Shown here: one piece after another, positions 25,907 to 32,961 of the stretch
Numbering within the stretch: position 1 is the first letter of the stretch
How the letters are laid out: the number at the start of each line of letters is the position of its first letter
DNA from: Brenneria bubanii
GTDB taxonomy: Bacteria > Pseudomonadota > Gammaproteobacteria > Enterobacterales > Enterobacteriaceae
Length of the DNA stretch: 32,961 nucleotides
Direction of reading: 5' to 3'
Assembly (NCBI RefSeq): GCF_022378355.1
Contig: NZ_JAKMAJ010000010.1
Location: forward strand, 169,719-202,679
The notes under the pieces: generated by a model
What the model saw: only the letters and a program-made list of their open reading frames with translations
The model's database searches: none
What the model was told of the DNA's origin: nothing
Position numbers and translations under genes: made by a program

Positions 25907-26013
25907 TAAAAAACGCCCCAGTCAAAAATGACCGGGGCGGCTAACATTCAGCCAAATCCGATTACGTGAAGTAAAAGGTCTGAAAGATAGAACATCTTAC
26001 CTCTGTACCCTAC
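25907..26013 (-). ncRNA. spf: Spot 42 regulatory RNA
   Basis: Hfq-dependent sRNA that represses many carbon-metabolism genes (galK among them) and is itself repressed by CRP-cAMP in E. coli. The 107 bases align with E. coli Spot 42 (109 bases): the 5' end GTAGGGTACAGAGGTAAGAT and the following ~50 bases appear identical or nearly so. The terminator is a 10-base-pair GCCCCGGTCA/TGACTGGGGC stem with a T-run at 25908-25913. It lies between engB and polA as in E. coli. Confidence 0.97.
25948..25995 (-). CDS. SpfP, 15-residue ORF inside Spot 42
   Basis: An ORF of 15 codons (MFYLSDLLLHVIGFG) within Spot 42, read from the ATG at 25995 with GAGG upstream. It is identical to the peptide reported from the E. 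coli Spot 42 RNA as SpfP. Conservation of both peptide and RNA makes it impossible to say from this sequence alone which one is under selection. Confidence 0.6.
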   Translation of the reverse strand: MFYLSDLLLHVIGFG

Positions 26014-26020
26014 ATCTTTA

Positions 26021-26049
26021 ACTCTACCCTATTTTTTCATGATAAAAAA
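26021..26049 (-). promoter_or_regulatory. Spot 42 promoter
   Basis: On the minus strand TAGAGT (26021-26026) lies 7 bases before the expected +1, with a poor -35 (TTTTTT at 26044-26049, 17-base spacer). Confidence 0.5.
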
Positions 26050-26155
26050 GGGGTTTTTGTTGTTTACTTTCATAAAAAACACGCACAAATGTACAAAGTT
26101 AAACCAGCTCACAAAATACTGTTGTTTAATTACATAAATCGACCACATTCACTCT

Positions 26156-28948
26156 TTAGTGCGCCTGGTCCCAGTTAATCCCGGTTCCGATATCGACGCG
26201 AAGCGGCACGTTAAGCAGCATGCACTCTTCCATTAACTCTTTGATTTTTCTTTTAGATTCGTCTAACACAGAATCATGAACCTCGAAAACCAGCTCATCA
26301 TGAACCTGCATAATCATCTTCACTAACGGCTTCTCTTTTTGTAGCCAGTCATCAATAGCGAGCATTGCTTTTTTGATGATATCGGCCGCGGTTCCCTGCA
26401 TCGGCGCATTAATCGCCGCCCGTTCGGCGCCCTTACGCGCCATCGCGTTACGCGATTTAATCTCCGGCAGGTAGAGGCGCCGCCCATCCAGCGTCGAAAC
26501 GTAACCCTGTTCGGCGGCATGCTGCCGGGTGCGTTCCATGTAGTCCTGAACGCCCGGATAGCGCTCAAAATAGAGATTCATATATTTCTGTGATTCACTG
26601 CGTGGAATGTTCAGCTGGCGCGATAACCCAAAAGCGCTCATGCCATAAATCAAGCCAAAGTTAATGGCTTTGGCGCTGCGACGCTGCTCGGATGTGACTT
26701 TATCGAGTTCAAGACCAAAAACTTCCGCCGCGGTAGCGCGGTGAATATCTTTTCCTTCAGAGAAGGCTCGCAGCAGGCCTTTATCACCAGAAAGATGCGC
26801 CATGATGCGTAACTCAATCTGTGAATAGTCCGCCGCCACGATGCTGTACCCTGAGGGTGCAATAAATGCCTGCCGAATACGGCGACCTTCATCATTGCGC
26901 ACCGGAATATTTTGCAAGTTGGGATCGCTGGAAGATAAGCGTCCGGTCGCCGTTATCGCCTGGTGATATGACGTATGAACGCGTTTGGTCAACGGATTAA
27001 TCATCAGGGGCAGCTTATCGGTATAGGTCGATTTCAACTTCGCCAGACCACGATATTCAAGGATCAGCTTCGGCAGCGGATAATCAAGCGCCAGCTCTGC
27101 CAATACTTCCTCATTGGTGGAAGGCGCGCCTTTAGGCGTTTTTTTCAGCACCGGCAGCTTTTGTTTCTCATAGAGAATGCCCTGCAGCTGTTTGGTTGAC
27201 GACAAATTAAACGCTTCGCCAGCCAATTCATATGCCTGCGTTTCCAACTCAGCCAGACGAATGGTGATCTCTTTCGAGTGTTCAGACAATATATTGGGAT
27301 CAATCAGAACGCCGGTTCGCTCCATGCGGGATAACACCGGAACCAGCGGCATATCGATGGTTTGAAAGACCTTACGTAACGCCTCATCCTGCTTTAGCTT
27401 GTTCCACATTTTCTGATGCAGATACAAGGTGACATCGGCATCTTCCGCGGCATAGGGACTCGCTTCCTCCAGAGCAATCTGGTTGAAGGTAAGCTGATTT
27501 TTACCTTTGCCGGCAATTTCTTCGAATTTAATGGTTTTATGACCAAGATAACGATCGGCCAGGCTGTCCATATCATGACGCCCGGCAACGCTATTCAGCA
27601 CATACGACTCCAGCATGGTATCAAAGGCAATCCCCTGTAATTCGATGTCATAACGTTTCATTATGCCTTTATCGAATTTGAGATTCTGACCAACTTTCAA
27701 CAGCGTTTCATCTTCCAGCAGCGGTTTAAGCAGCGCCAGAACGCGCTCACGATCCAGTTGTTGCGGCGCATCCAGATAATCATGCGCCAACGGCAGATAG
27801 GCGGCTTCTCCCGGCGTTACGGCAAATGACATTCCGATAAGGTTGGCTGTAAGAGTATCCAGTCCATCCGTTTCAGTATCAAAAGCGAAAACATCCGCTT
27901 TTTTTATGCGCTCAACCCATTCCAGCAGCGTCTTTTCATCCAGGATAGTGACATAGCCTTCCGAAGAGAGGGCGACGGTGGCGTTTTCCTCGCTGTCGGA
28001 ACTGTCTTTCGCCGCGGTCATAACTTTCTGCGACGGTTGGCTGCTCTTTCTACCCTGCAACCAGGTGCCGGATTCGACATCCGACAGCCAGCGTTTGAAT
28101 TCATAACGGGAAAATAGGCTGTGTAGCGTATCCACATCCGGCTCGGTAACGGTTAGCTGTTCACAGGTCAGCTCCAGCTCAACATCCCTTTTAATGGTAG
28201 CCAACTGGTAGGACAGGTAGGCGATATCCCTGTGTTGCTCGAGTTTCGGCGCCATGGTCTTGGCGCCTCGGAACGACAACCCGGCAATCTTATCCAGATT
28301 GCCATATAGCGTATCCAGACCACCCAGACCTTGTAGCAAAGCCTGCGCCGTTTTTTCGCCAACACCGGGAACGCCGGGAATGTTGTCGGAGGAGTCGCCC
28401 ATTAATGCAAGAAAATCGATAATCAACTCAGGGCCGATGCCGTATTTCTCGCAGACTTCCTGCGGCCCGAGAACGGTATTATTCATGGTGTTAATCAGCG
28501 TGACGTTTGGCGTAACCAACTGAGCCATATCTTTATCACCGGTGCTGATTAATACCGGAATACCCGCTTTTTCCGCCTGTAGCGCCAGCGTACCAATGAC
28601 ATCATCGGCTTCAACGCCGGATACCGCCAACAAGGGCAGTCCCATCGCTTTTACCATACGGTGCAGCGGTTCAATTTGCTCGCGTAAATCATCCGGCATC
28701 GGAGGACGATGCGCTTTATAGTTTTCAAATAACTCGTCGCGGAATGTTTTGCCCTTGGCATCAAAGACAACCGCCACGTGGCTGGGATGATATTGCGCCA
28801 GCAAACTACGCAACATATTCAATACGCCATACATTGCGCCAGTCGGTTCTCCGGCACTGTTGGTCAAGGGCGGAAATGCGTGATATGCGCGGTATAAATA
28901 GGAGGAACCATCCACCAGAATTAAGGGGTTTTCTGCAATCTGAGCCAT
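26156..28948 (-). CDS. polA: PolA, DNA polymerase I
   Basis: Repair and Okazaki-fragment polymerase. It has 930 residues (E. coli 928) in three domains: 5'-3' exonuclease (about 1-320, [17 protein letters not shown], and [18 protein letters not shown]), 3'-5' proofreading exonuclease ([19 protein letters not shown], with catalytic D-x-E), and polymerase (motif [17 protein letters not shown], motif [21 protein letters not shown], motif [10 protein letters not shown]). All three activities appear intact. Spot 42 follows on the same strand, with its own promoter. DnaA-box-like sequences lie upstream (28949-29329); a stimulatory effect of DnaA on polA has been reported in E. coli. Confidence 0.98.
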   Translation of the reverse strand: MAQIAENPLILVDGSSYLYRAYHAFPPLTNSAGEPTGAMYGVLNMLRSLLAQYHPSHVAVVFDAKGKTFRDELFENYKAHRPPMPDDLREQIEPLHRMVKAMGLPLLAVSGVEADDVIGTLALQAEKAGIPVLISTGDKDMAQLVTPNVTLINTMNNTVLGPQEVCEKYGIGPELIIDFLALMGDSSDNIPGVPGVGEKTAQALLQGLGGLDTLYGNLDKIAGLSFRGAKTMAPKLEQHRDIAYLSYQLATIKRDVELELTCEQLTVTEPDVDTLHSLFSRYEFKRWLSDVESGTWLQGRKSSQPSQKVMTAAKDSSDSEENATVALSSEGYVTILDEKTLLEWVERIKKADVFAFDTETDGLDTLTANLIGMSFAVTPGEAAYLPLAHDYLDAPQQLDRERVLALLKPLLEDETLLKVGQNLKFDKGIMKRYDIELQGIAFDTMLESYVLNSVAGRHDMDSLADRYLGHKTIKFEEIAGKGKNQLTFNQIALEEASPYAAEDADVTLYLHQKMWNKLKQDEALRKVFQTIDMPLVPVLSRMERTGVLIDPNILSEHSKEITIRLAELETQAYELAGEAFNLSSTKQLQGILYEKQKLPVLKKTPKGAPSTNEEVLAELALDYPLPKLILEYRGLAKLKSTYTDKLPLMINPLTKRVHTSYHQAITATGRLSSSDPNLQNIPVRNDEGRRIRQAFIAPSGYSIVAADYSQIELRIMAHLSGDKGLLRAFSEGKDIHRATAAEVFGLELDKVTSEQRRSAKAINFGLIYGMSAFGLSRQLNIPRSESQKYMNLYFERYPGVQDYMERTRQHAAEQGYVSTLDGRRLYLPEIKSRNAMARKGAERAAINAPMQGTAADIIKKAMLAIDDWLQKEKPLVKMIMQVHDELVFEVHDSVLDESKRKIKELMEECMLLNVPLRVDIGTGINWDQAH

Positions 28949-29329
28949 AGCCTGTTATGATCTTTGTCGTCTGCCATGCTGCTAAGCATGCCATAGCTGA
29001 GGGAAAGAGACGATGCTTAACGCGAGATATTCGTCGTTTTTTGCGTGGATATTCGCAGGATCAATCTGTGGATAACTTTGTGAATAGAAATAACAGATTA
29101 ATTATCCATGATCGCCATCAACATGGTTTTTATTTTTATATCTATATTTTTCATACAATTATAATATATTGATTATTTTTTATGATCGATAAAAGACAAT
29201 TCCGGTTTGTGGATATAAATTAACCCGTCAATATAAGCGTAAAATCATTTTCACCGTCTAAACAGGTGATTGCGGTAGATGAATACAACCACGCCGATAT
29301 AGCCAGCGTGGTTTTGTCTCAAGAATGGC
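28949..29329. promoter_or_regulatory. polA-dsbA intergenic region with DnaA-box-like sites
   Basis: A 381-base gap with no gene of its own. It holds an exact DnaA box TGTGGATAA at 29067-29075, a one-mismatch box TGTGGATAT at 29208-29216 and two weaker candidates at 29044-29052 and 29102-29110. The stretch 29110-29220 is unusually AT-rich. The polA promoter must lie in the first ~150 bases. E. coli has yihF and yihG in this gap; no remnant was recognised. Confidence 0.6.
29287..29313 (-). terminator. Possible terminator of dsbA
   Basis: An 8-base-pair stem AACCACGC/GCGTGGTT with a loop of 11 bases follows the dsbA stop by about 16 bases. The U tract on the dsbA strand is poor, so the call is weak; on the other strand it ends in TTTTG. 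Confidence 0.4.
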
Positions 29330-29953
29330 CTATTTTTTATCAAGCAGGAATTTTACAACATCGGCATACTGTTTTACGTAGTTATCCATTGAGCTGGTAT
29401 CAAGCCCATCGCTCTTAATCATATATTTCCCGTTAATAAACATGGCGGGAACGCCGCGTAATTGTAAATCCGCAGCGGCTTTTTCCTGCTGAACCACTAA
29501 TGATTTCACCACAAAGCTATTTAATGCACCGTCATATTCTTCAGCGCTGACGCCGGCGCTAATAAATACGTTACGAATATCTTCCGACGTTTGTACTGTT
29601 TGTGTTTTCTGAATCCCATCAAACATCAAAGGGCTTACTTTATCTTCCACTCCCAGCGCCATGGCCACAGCCCAGGCTTGAGTCAGTTCTTTTCCTAATG
29701 AACCTAGGAAATCAACATGATATCGCGTCAACTTCGTTCCGGCCGGCAGTGCCTTTTCTACCGCATCGGGTATATGGTAGACCTGTGAAAACTGGTAACA
29801 GTGCGGACAATAAAATGAGAAAAACTCAAGAACCTGCGGTTCCTGAGTGGCACTCTTGTCTAATTCAACATATTGTTTACCATTAGAAAAATCGGCTGCC
29901 GACGCGCTAAATGCCATCACTACGCCAATCAGTGCAAACCATAGTTTCTTCAT
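29330..29953 (-). CDS. dsbA: DsbA, periplasmic thiol:disulfide oxidoreductase
   Basis: Introduces disulfide bonds into secreted proteins, including many virulence factors. It has 207 residues with a Sec signal peptide cleaved after about residue 19 ([10 protein letters not shown]), a thioredoxin fold with active site C49-P-H-C52 (mature 30-33) in [12 protein letters not shown], a helical insertion, and the cis-Pro loop [10 protein letters not shown]. Highly similar to E. coli DsbA (208). It starts 22 bases after srkA, the same strand and order as E. coli, where srkA (rdoA)-dsbA transcription is driven by Cpx. A CpxR box was not identified here. Confidence 0.97.
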   Translation of the reverse strand: MKKLWFALIGVVMAFSASAADFSNGKQYVELDKSATQEPQVLEFFSFYCPHCYQFSQVYHIPDAVEKALPAGTKLTRYHVDFLGSLGKELTQAWAVAMALGVEDKVSPLMFDGIQKTQTVQTSEDIRNVFISAGVSAEEYDGALNSFVVKSLVVQQEKAAADLQLRGVPAMFINGKYMIKSDGLDTSSMDNYVKQYADVVKFLLDKK

Positions 29954-29975
29954 AAAATGCTCTCTCTATTCAATT

Positions 29976-30962
29976 TCAGTACATTGGCGTCAGCTGTAAA
30001 GGAGGCTCTTGCAGCAGCTTAACCTGTTCGGTAAATATGGATATCTGTTTAAGCCAGAAATCGGCATCCCTTATCCAGGGAAAATTTTGAGGAAAAGCCG
30101 GATCCTCCCAGCGTCGTATAATCCAGGCTAAATAATGAACCTGCCGCATCGCTCGCAGAGGTTCAATTAATGCCAGCTCTTGATCCTTAAATTCGGCAAA
30201 CTCGCTGTAAGCCTCCAACAGAATATCCAGCTGAATTCGCTGTTCACGGCGTTCACCATGCAGCAACATCCACAAATCCTGTATGGCCGGACCATTGCGT
30301 GCATCATCCAGGTCAACAAACAAAGGACCATCACGCCATAAAATATTACCCGGGTGGCAGTCCCCATGCAGACGAATAGATTGCCAGTCTGTATTCCAAT
30401 AATCCTCTACAATAGCGATCAGCTTACTGGTCGCCTGTAAAAAAGCGTTTCGATGCGTTTCCGGTATGAGTGAAGAGCGCGACAATAATTTATAGGGCTC
30501 ATACAGATATTCATTCAACCCTATTGTCGGCCTGTCCAAAAATGAAGAACGACGGCCTACCTGATGAATCCGGCCCAAAAAACGGCCAACCCATTCCAGC
30601 TGGTCTTCATTGTCCATCTCATATTGCCGTCCGCCAACACTGGGAAAAACAGCAAAATGAAAACCCTCATAACGATGAAGCGTATGGCCATTAAGCTCTA
30701 GCGGTGCGACGACCGGCACCTCATCGTCTGTAAGCTCACGCGCAAACGCGTGCTCTTCCATTATTTGTTCAGTACTCCACCGCTCTGGCCGATAAAACTT
30801 AACCACAAGACGCTTCCGGTCCTCATCAGTAAACTGATACACCCGGTTCTCATAGCTGTTTAAGGCTGTCAAACCAGAGTCCACACGAATCCCTGCGTCC
30901 AGCAATGCATCCATTATCAACTCAGGGAACAGCGTCTGAAAATTAAAAACCGAACTGTTCAT
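29976..30962 (-). CDS. srkA: SrkA (YihE), stress-response Ser/Thr kinase
   Basis: Cytoplasmic aminoglycoside-phosphotransferase-fold protein kinase that counters stress-induced death in E. coli. It has 328 residues, the same as E. coli. Conserved are the catalytic loop HGDCHPGNILW, the metal-binding DLDDARNGP, the C-terminal LQEPPLQLTPMY and the N-terminal GLTALNSYENRVYQF. I chose the ATG at 30962 (MNSSVFNFQTL) over the GTG at 30971. It is upstream of dsbA in one probable operon, and yihD lies 89 bases further upstream. Confidence 0.95.
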   Translation of the reverse strand: MNSSVFNFQTLFPELIMDALLDAGIRVDSGLTALNSYENRVYQFTDEDRKRLVVKFYRPERWSTEQIMEEHAFARELTDDEVPVVAPLELNGHTLHRYEGFHFAVFPSVGGRQYEMDNEDQLEWVGRFLGRIHQVGRRSSFLDRPTIGLNEYLYEPYKLLSRSSLIPETHRNAFLQATSKLIAIVEDYWNTDWQSIRLHGDCHPGNILWRDGPLFVDLDDARNGPAIQDLWMLLHGERREQRIQLDILLEAYSEFAEFKDQELALIEPLRAMRQVHYLAWIIRRWEDPAFPQNFPWIRDADFWLKQISIFTEQVKLLQEPPLQLTPMY

Positions 30963-31051
30963 AACACCCACTACCAGTAACTGCGATGTAAGATAAGTCT
31001 CGACATCTAAAAATTAGGCTATGCAAACCGGGGCCTACACGCTTATCTGCA

Positions 31052-31321
31052 TCAGTCCTTAATGACGCCACGAGCGCGAAGTAATGCGGTTTTAAAATCT
31101 TCTTCATAATCTTTTTTAAGACCAGGAATAACCCCTTCCTTATCTGAATCACGCATCTTCAGATGATAAATAAGGATATCATCAGTCAGCTCACTAAACT
31201 GCCCCTCGAACCCCGCCTCCTGTGCAAGTTTTTGTAAAAATTGGACAAGGTTTAAATCCGGCTCTTTCTGCCAGGCTGGGTGTAACAGTTCAACCAATTC
31301 ATTAACGCGATGACATTTCAT
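31052..31321 (-). CDS. yihD: YihD, conserved protein of unknown function
   Basis: An 89-residue soluble protein, the same length as E. coli YihD, with close identity over its length ([52 protein letters not shown]). Acidic and helical by appearance; DUF1040 family. Function is unknown. It sits upstream of srkA-dsbA, as in E. coli. Confidence 0.95.
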   Translation of the reverse strand: MKCHRVNELVELLHPAWQKEPDLNLVQFLQKLAQEAGFEGQFSELTDDILIYHLKMRDSDKEGVIPGLKKDYEEDFKTALLRARGVIKD

Positions 31322-31683
31322 TTTTGATCCTCAGATGTAAATATGCCAAATAGCTTTCGAGATGCAGGAAAAACGTTGTCGTTTTTGAACAACGCAAAGC
31401 GTTAGCCCTTCAGGCAAGGCTCATTCATGTTCATGAGTCTTGCGACGCGGCAAGCGGATGACCAATTCGTGGTAAACGAATTTGATTCGGTGCGAGACAG
31501 AATATCTCACATTAATACCTAGGAGCTTACACCAGTAAGAGACCCGGGTGAATAACACCGGCCAGCGCGTCTGCAACTTGCAAGATGAAGGATATACAAT
31601 GACAAAAATAACGGACTGATTAAATGTGGGTTTCGATAAATGTTTTCAGAAAATAACTTATGGCGCAAATACCGAGGCGAAAA
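31322..31683. repeat. Hairpin-rich intergenic region, candidate dispersed repeat
   Basis: A 362-base gap with no gene. It carries many short inverted repeats in a row: AAAAACG-TTGT-CGTTTTT (31371-31388), CTCAT/ATGAG (31430-31447), ATTCG/CGAAT (31465-31481), CTTAC/GTAAG (31527-31540), CCGGGTG/CACCGG (31545-31562). The segment ending GCAACTTGCAAGATGAAG (near 31573-31590) recalls intergenic repeats I have seen in Pectobacteriaceae. That is recollection, not a search; no second copy was seen in this window. The mobA promoter must also be near its end. Confidence 0.35.
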
Positions 31684-32262
31684 ATGATCACTGGCGTGAT
31701 TCTGTCTGGCGGGCAGGCAACCCGGATGGGCGGCAACGATAAAGGCCTACTGACGTTAAACGGGCTACCCTTATATCAACACGTGCTGGCACGTCTAAGG
31801 GATCAGGTTGGTGAGATCATCATCAATGCCAATCGTAACCTTCCTCTTTACCAACAGAGCGGATATCGCGTCATTAGCGACCCGCAAAATGGCTTTTCCG
31901 GACCTTTGGCGGGCGTTCTCACCGGAATGTATTACACAACCGCAGAGTGGATCGTTTACGCTCCCTGTGATGTTCCAGCTCTACCACAAGATCTGGTAAA
32001 ACGGCTATGGGATGGGCGAAAAGGGAAAAATGCCGCTTATGCCACCGACGGTAAACGCGAGCATCCCACCTTACTATTGATCAATCGCTGCTTATTGACG
32101 GCGCTGGAGGATTATCTAGCTCGAGGCGATCGTAAACTAATGATGTTCATGGAACAGGTTGGAGCAACGGCAGTTTCGTTTTCTGATCAGTCCGAAGCAT
32201 TCCGCAACATAAACTTTCCGGAGGATCTCTCATCCCTCCAAAGGCAGCACGATGAATCCTGA
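31684..32262 (+). CDS. mobA: MobA, molybdenum cofactor guanylyltransferase
   Basis: Adds GMP to Mo-molybdopterin to give the bis-MGD cofactor. It has 192 residues here (E. coli 194). The nucleotide-binding signature LSGGQATRMGGNDKGLL at the N-terminus and the metal-binding APCDVPALP are present, and GKREHPTLLLINR matches the family. I chose the ATG at 31684 because GAGG lies 6 bases upstream; the ATG at 31660 lacks a site and would add 8 residues. It overlaps mobB by 11 bases. The convergence of mobAB with an rRNA operon end matches E. coli. Confidence 0.94.
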   Translation: MITGVILSGGQATRMGGNDKGLLTLNGLPLYQHVLARLRDQVGEIIINANRNLPLYQQSGYRVISDPQNGFSGPLAGVLTGMYYTTAEWIVYAPCDVPALPQDLVKRLWDGRKGKNAAYATDGKREHPTLLLINRCLLTALEDYLARGDRKLMMFMEQVGATAVSFSDQSEAFRNINFPEDLSSLQRQHDES

Positions 32263-32767
32263 TCATCCTCAATTACTTGCTATCACCGCCTACAGCGGCA
32301 CCGGAAAAACAACCTTGCTAAAAGCAGTCATCCCTATTCTTAAGCGCAGCGGTATTCGGGTTGGCTTAATCAAGCATACCCACCATAACATGGATATTGA
32401 TACACCCGGCAAAGATAGCTATGAATTGCGTAAGGCTGGAGCAGAGCAAACCATGGTGGTCAGTAACCGACGATGGGCCCTGATGACGGAAACTCCCGAC
32501 CAGCGCCACCTTGATTTGCAAGGGTTAGCGGCAAAGATGGATAGCACCAGTCTCGATCTTATTCTGGTGGAAGGCTTCAAACAGGAGAAAATTAACAAGA
32601 TCGTCCTGTTTCGTCAGGCGTTGAAGCGTCCGCTGGGTGATTTATTGGACGAGCATGTCATCGCTATTGCCAGCGACAGTCTGCTATCAACATCACTGGC
32701 GCAGCTGGATATCAATCAGCCGCAGCAAGTGGCCGATTTTATTCGTCAGTGGCTTAACCGGAGCTGA
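32252..32767 (+). CDS. mobB: MobB, molybdopterin-guanine dinucleotide biosynthesis adapter
   Basis: GTP-binding accessory protein of bis-MGD cofactor synthesis. It has 171 residues. P-loop AYSGTGKTTLL near the N-terminus, then IKHTHHNMDIDTPGKDSYELR (split here: IKHTHHNMDI, TPGKDSYELRKAGA) and ILVEGFKQEKINKI, all typical. It begins inside mobA (11-base overlap), and the two are probably translationally coupled. It converges on the rRNA terminator at 32843-32877. Confidence 0.95.
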   Translation: MNPDHPQLLAITAYSGTGKTTLLKAVIPILKRSGIRVGLIKHTHHNMDIDTPGKDSYELRKAGAEQTMVVSNRRWALMTETPDQRHLDLQGLAAKMDSTSLDLILVEGFKQEKINKIVLFRQALKRPLGDLLDEHVIAIASDSLLSTSLAQLDINQPQQVADFIRQWLNRS

Positions 32768-32842
32768 GGTTGTCAGTCAAGGCCTACGGAAGTGTAACCA
32801 AAAGTCAGAAGAAGGGCTTCCAGGCCGTTGAACAAGCGCGGA

Positions 32843-32877
32843 TAAAACAAAAGGCCCAGTCTTTCGACTGGGCCTTT
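32843..32877 (-). terminator. Terminator of the rRNA operon
   Basis: On the minus strand an 11-base-pair stem AAGGCCCAGTC/GACTGGGCCTT with a 4-base loop, followed by TTTTGTTTTATC, just beyond the 5S gene. It is a typical rrn T1-like terminator. Confidence 0.92.
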
Positions 32878-32888
32878 CATCTGATTTG

Positions 32889-32961
32889 ATGCCTGGCAGT
32901 TCCCTACTCTCACATGGGGAGACCCCACACTACCATCGGCGCTACGGCGTTTCACTGCTGA
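32889..32961 (-). rRNA. rrf: 5S ribosomal RNA, 3' part
   Basis: Its minus strand reads AGTGAAACGCCGTAGCGCCG, then GGTAGTGTGGGGTCTCCCC and ends GGGAACTGCCAGGCAT, matching the 3' 73 bases of the 120-base E. coli 5S rRNA. The 5' part lies outside the window. The reading GTGAGAG where E. coli has GCGAGAG is a normal species variant. Confidence 0.96.

Overview
The window is a stretch of enterobacterial chromosome. Nearly every core gene matches its Escherichia coli counterpart in length and motifs, and local gene order is largely that of E. coli (spoT-trmH-recG, glnA-glnL-glnG-yshB, hemN-yihI-engB-spf-polA, dsbA-srkA-yihD, mobA-mobB-rRNA operon). Sequence divergence, the genes missing relative to E. 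coli and the joining of two E. coli neighbourhoods point to a non-Escherichia member of the Enterobacterales. A plant-associated Pectobacteriaceae (Pectobacterium, Brenneria, Dickeya, Lonsdalea type) is my best guess, but this is an inference from general resemblance.

Layout. Positions 1-7654 (+): 3' two thirds of spoT, then trmH, recG, xanP (with a PurR-like operator) and the AsmA-like yicH. Positions 7736-11886 (-): typA, yihX, dtd and fabY, convergent with yicH. Positions 11887-16887 (+): the nitrogen-control block, with a CRP-like site, two strong NtrC sites and a sigma-54 promoter before glnA, a long structured glnA 3' UTR, an NtrC site before glnL, then glnG and the 40-residue yshB.

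Positions 16934-22343 (-) hold the one clearly accessory block: exbD, tonB, an outer-membrane TonB-dependent receptor, exbB and a secreted phospholipase-D-superfamily protein. They form one close-packed operon between yshB and hemN, which are near neighbours in E. coli. The PLD protein most resembles the animal PLD3/PLD4 family (lysosomal 5'-3' exonucleases) rather than classic bacterial PLDs. A receptor with its own energy-transducing complex and a secreted phosphodiesterase suggests a dedicated uptake system for a large phosphodiester substrate (nucleic acid, phospholipid or a related polymer). This is the best candidate for an undescribed system here.

Positions 22663-24858 (-): yihI, an unannotated 59-residue membrane ORF, and hemN. 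Positions 25109-25747 (+): engB. Positions 25907-28948 (-): Spot 42 sRNA with its embedded 15-residue ORF, and polA. Positions 28949-29329: an AT-rich gap with DnaA-box-like sequences. Positions 29330-31321 (-): yihD, srkA, dsbA. Positions 31322-31683: a hairpin-rich gap, possibly a dispersed repeat. Positions 31684-32767 (+): mobA-mobB, convergent with the 5S rRNA end and terminator of an rRNA operon. No CRISPR array, transposase, integrase or tRNA gene was seen.
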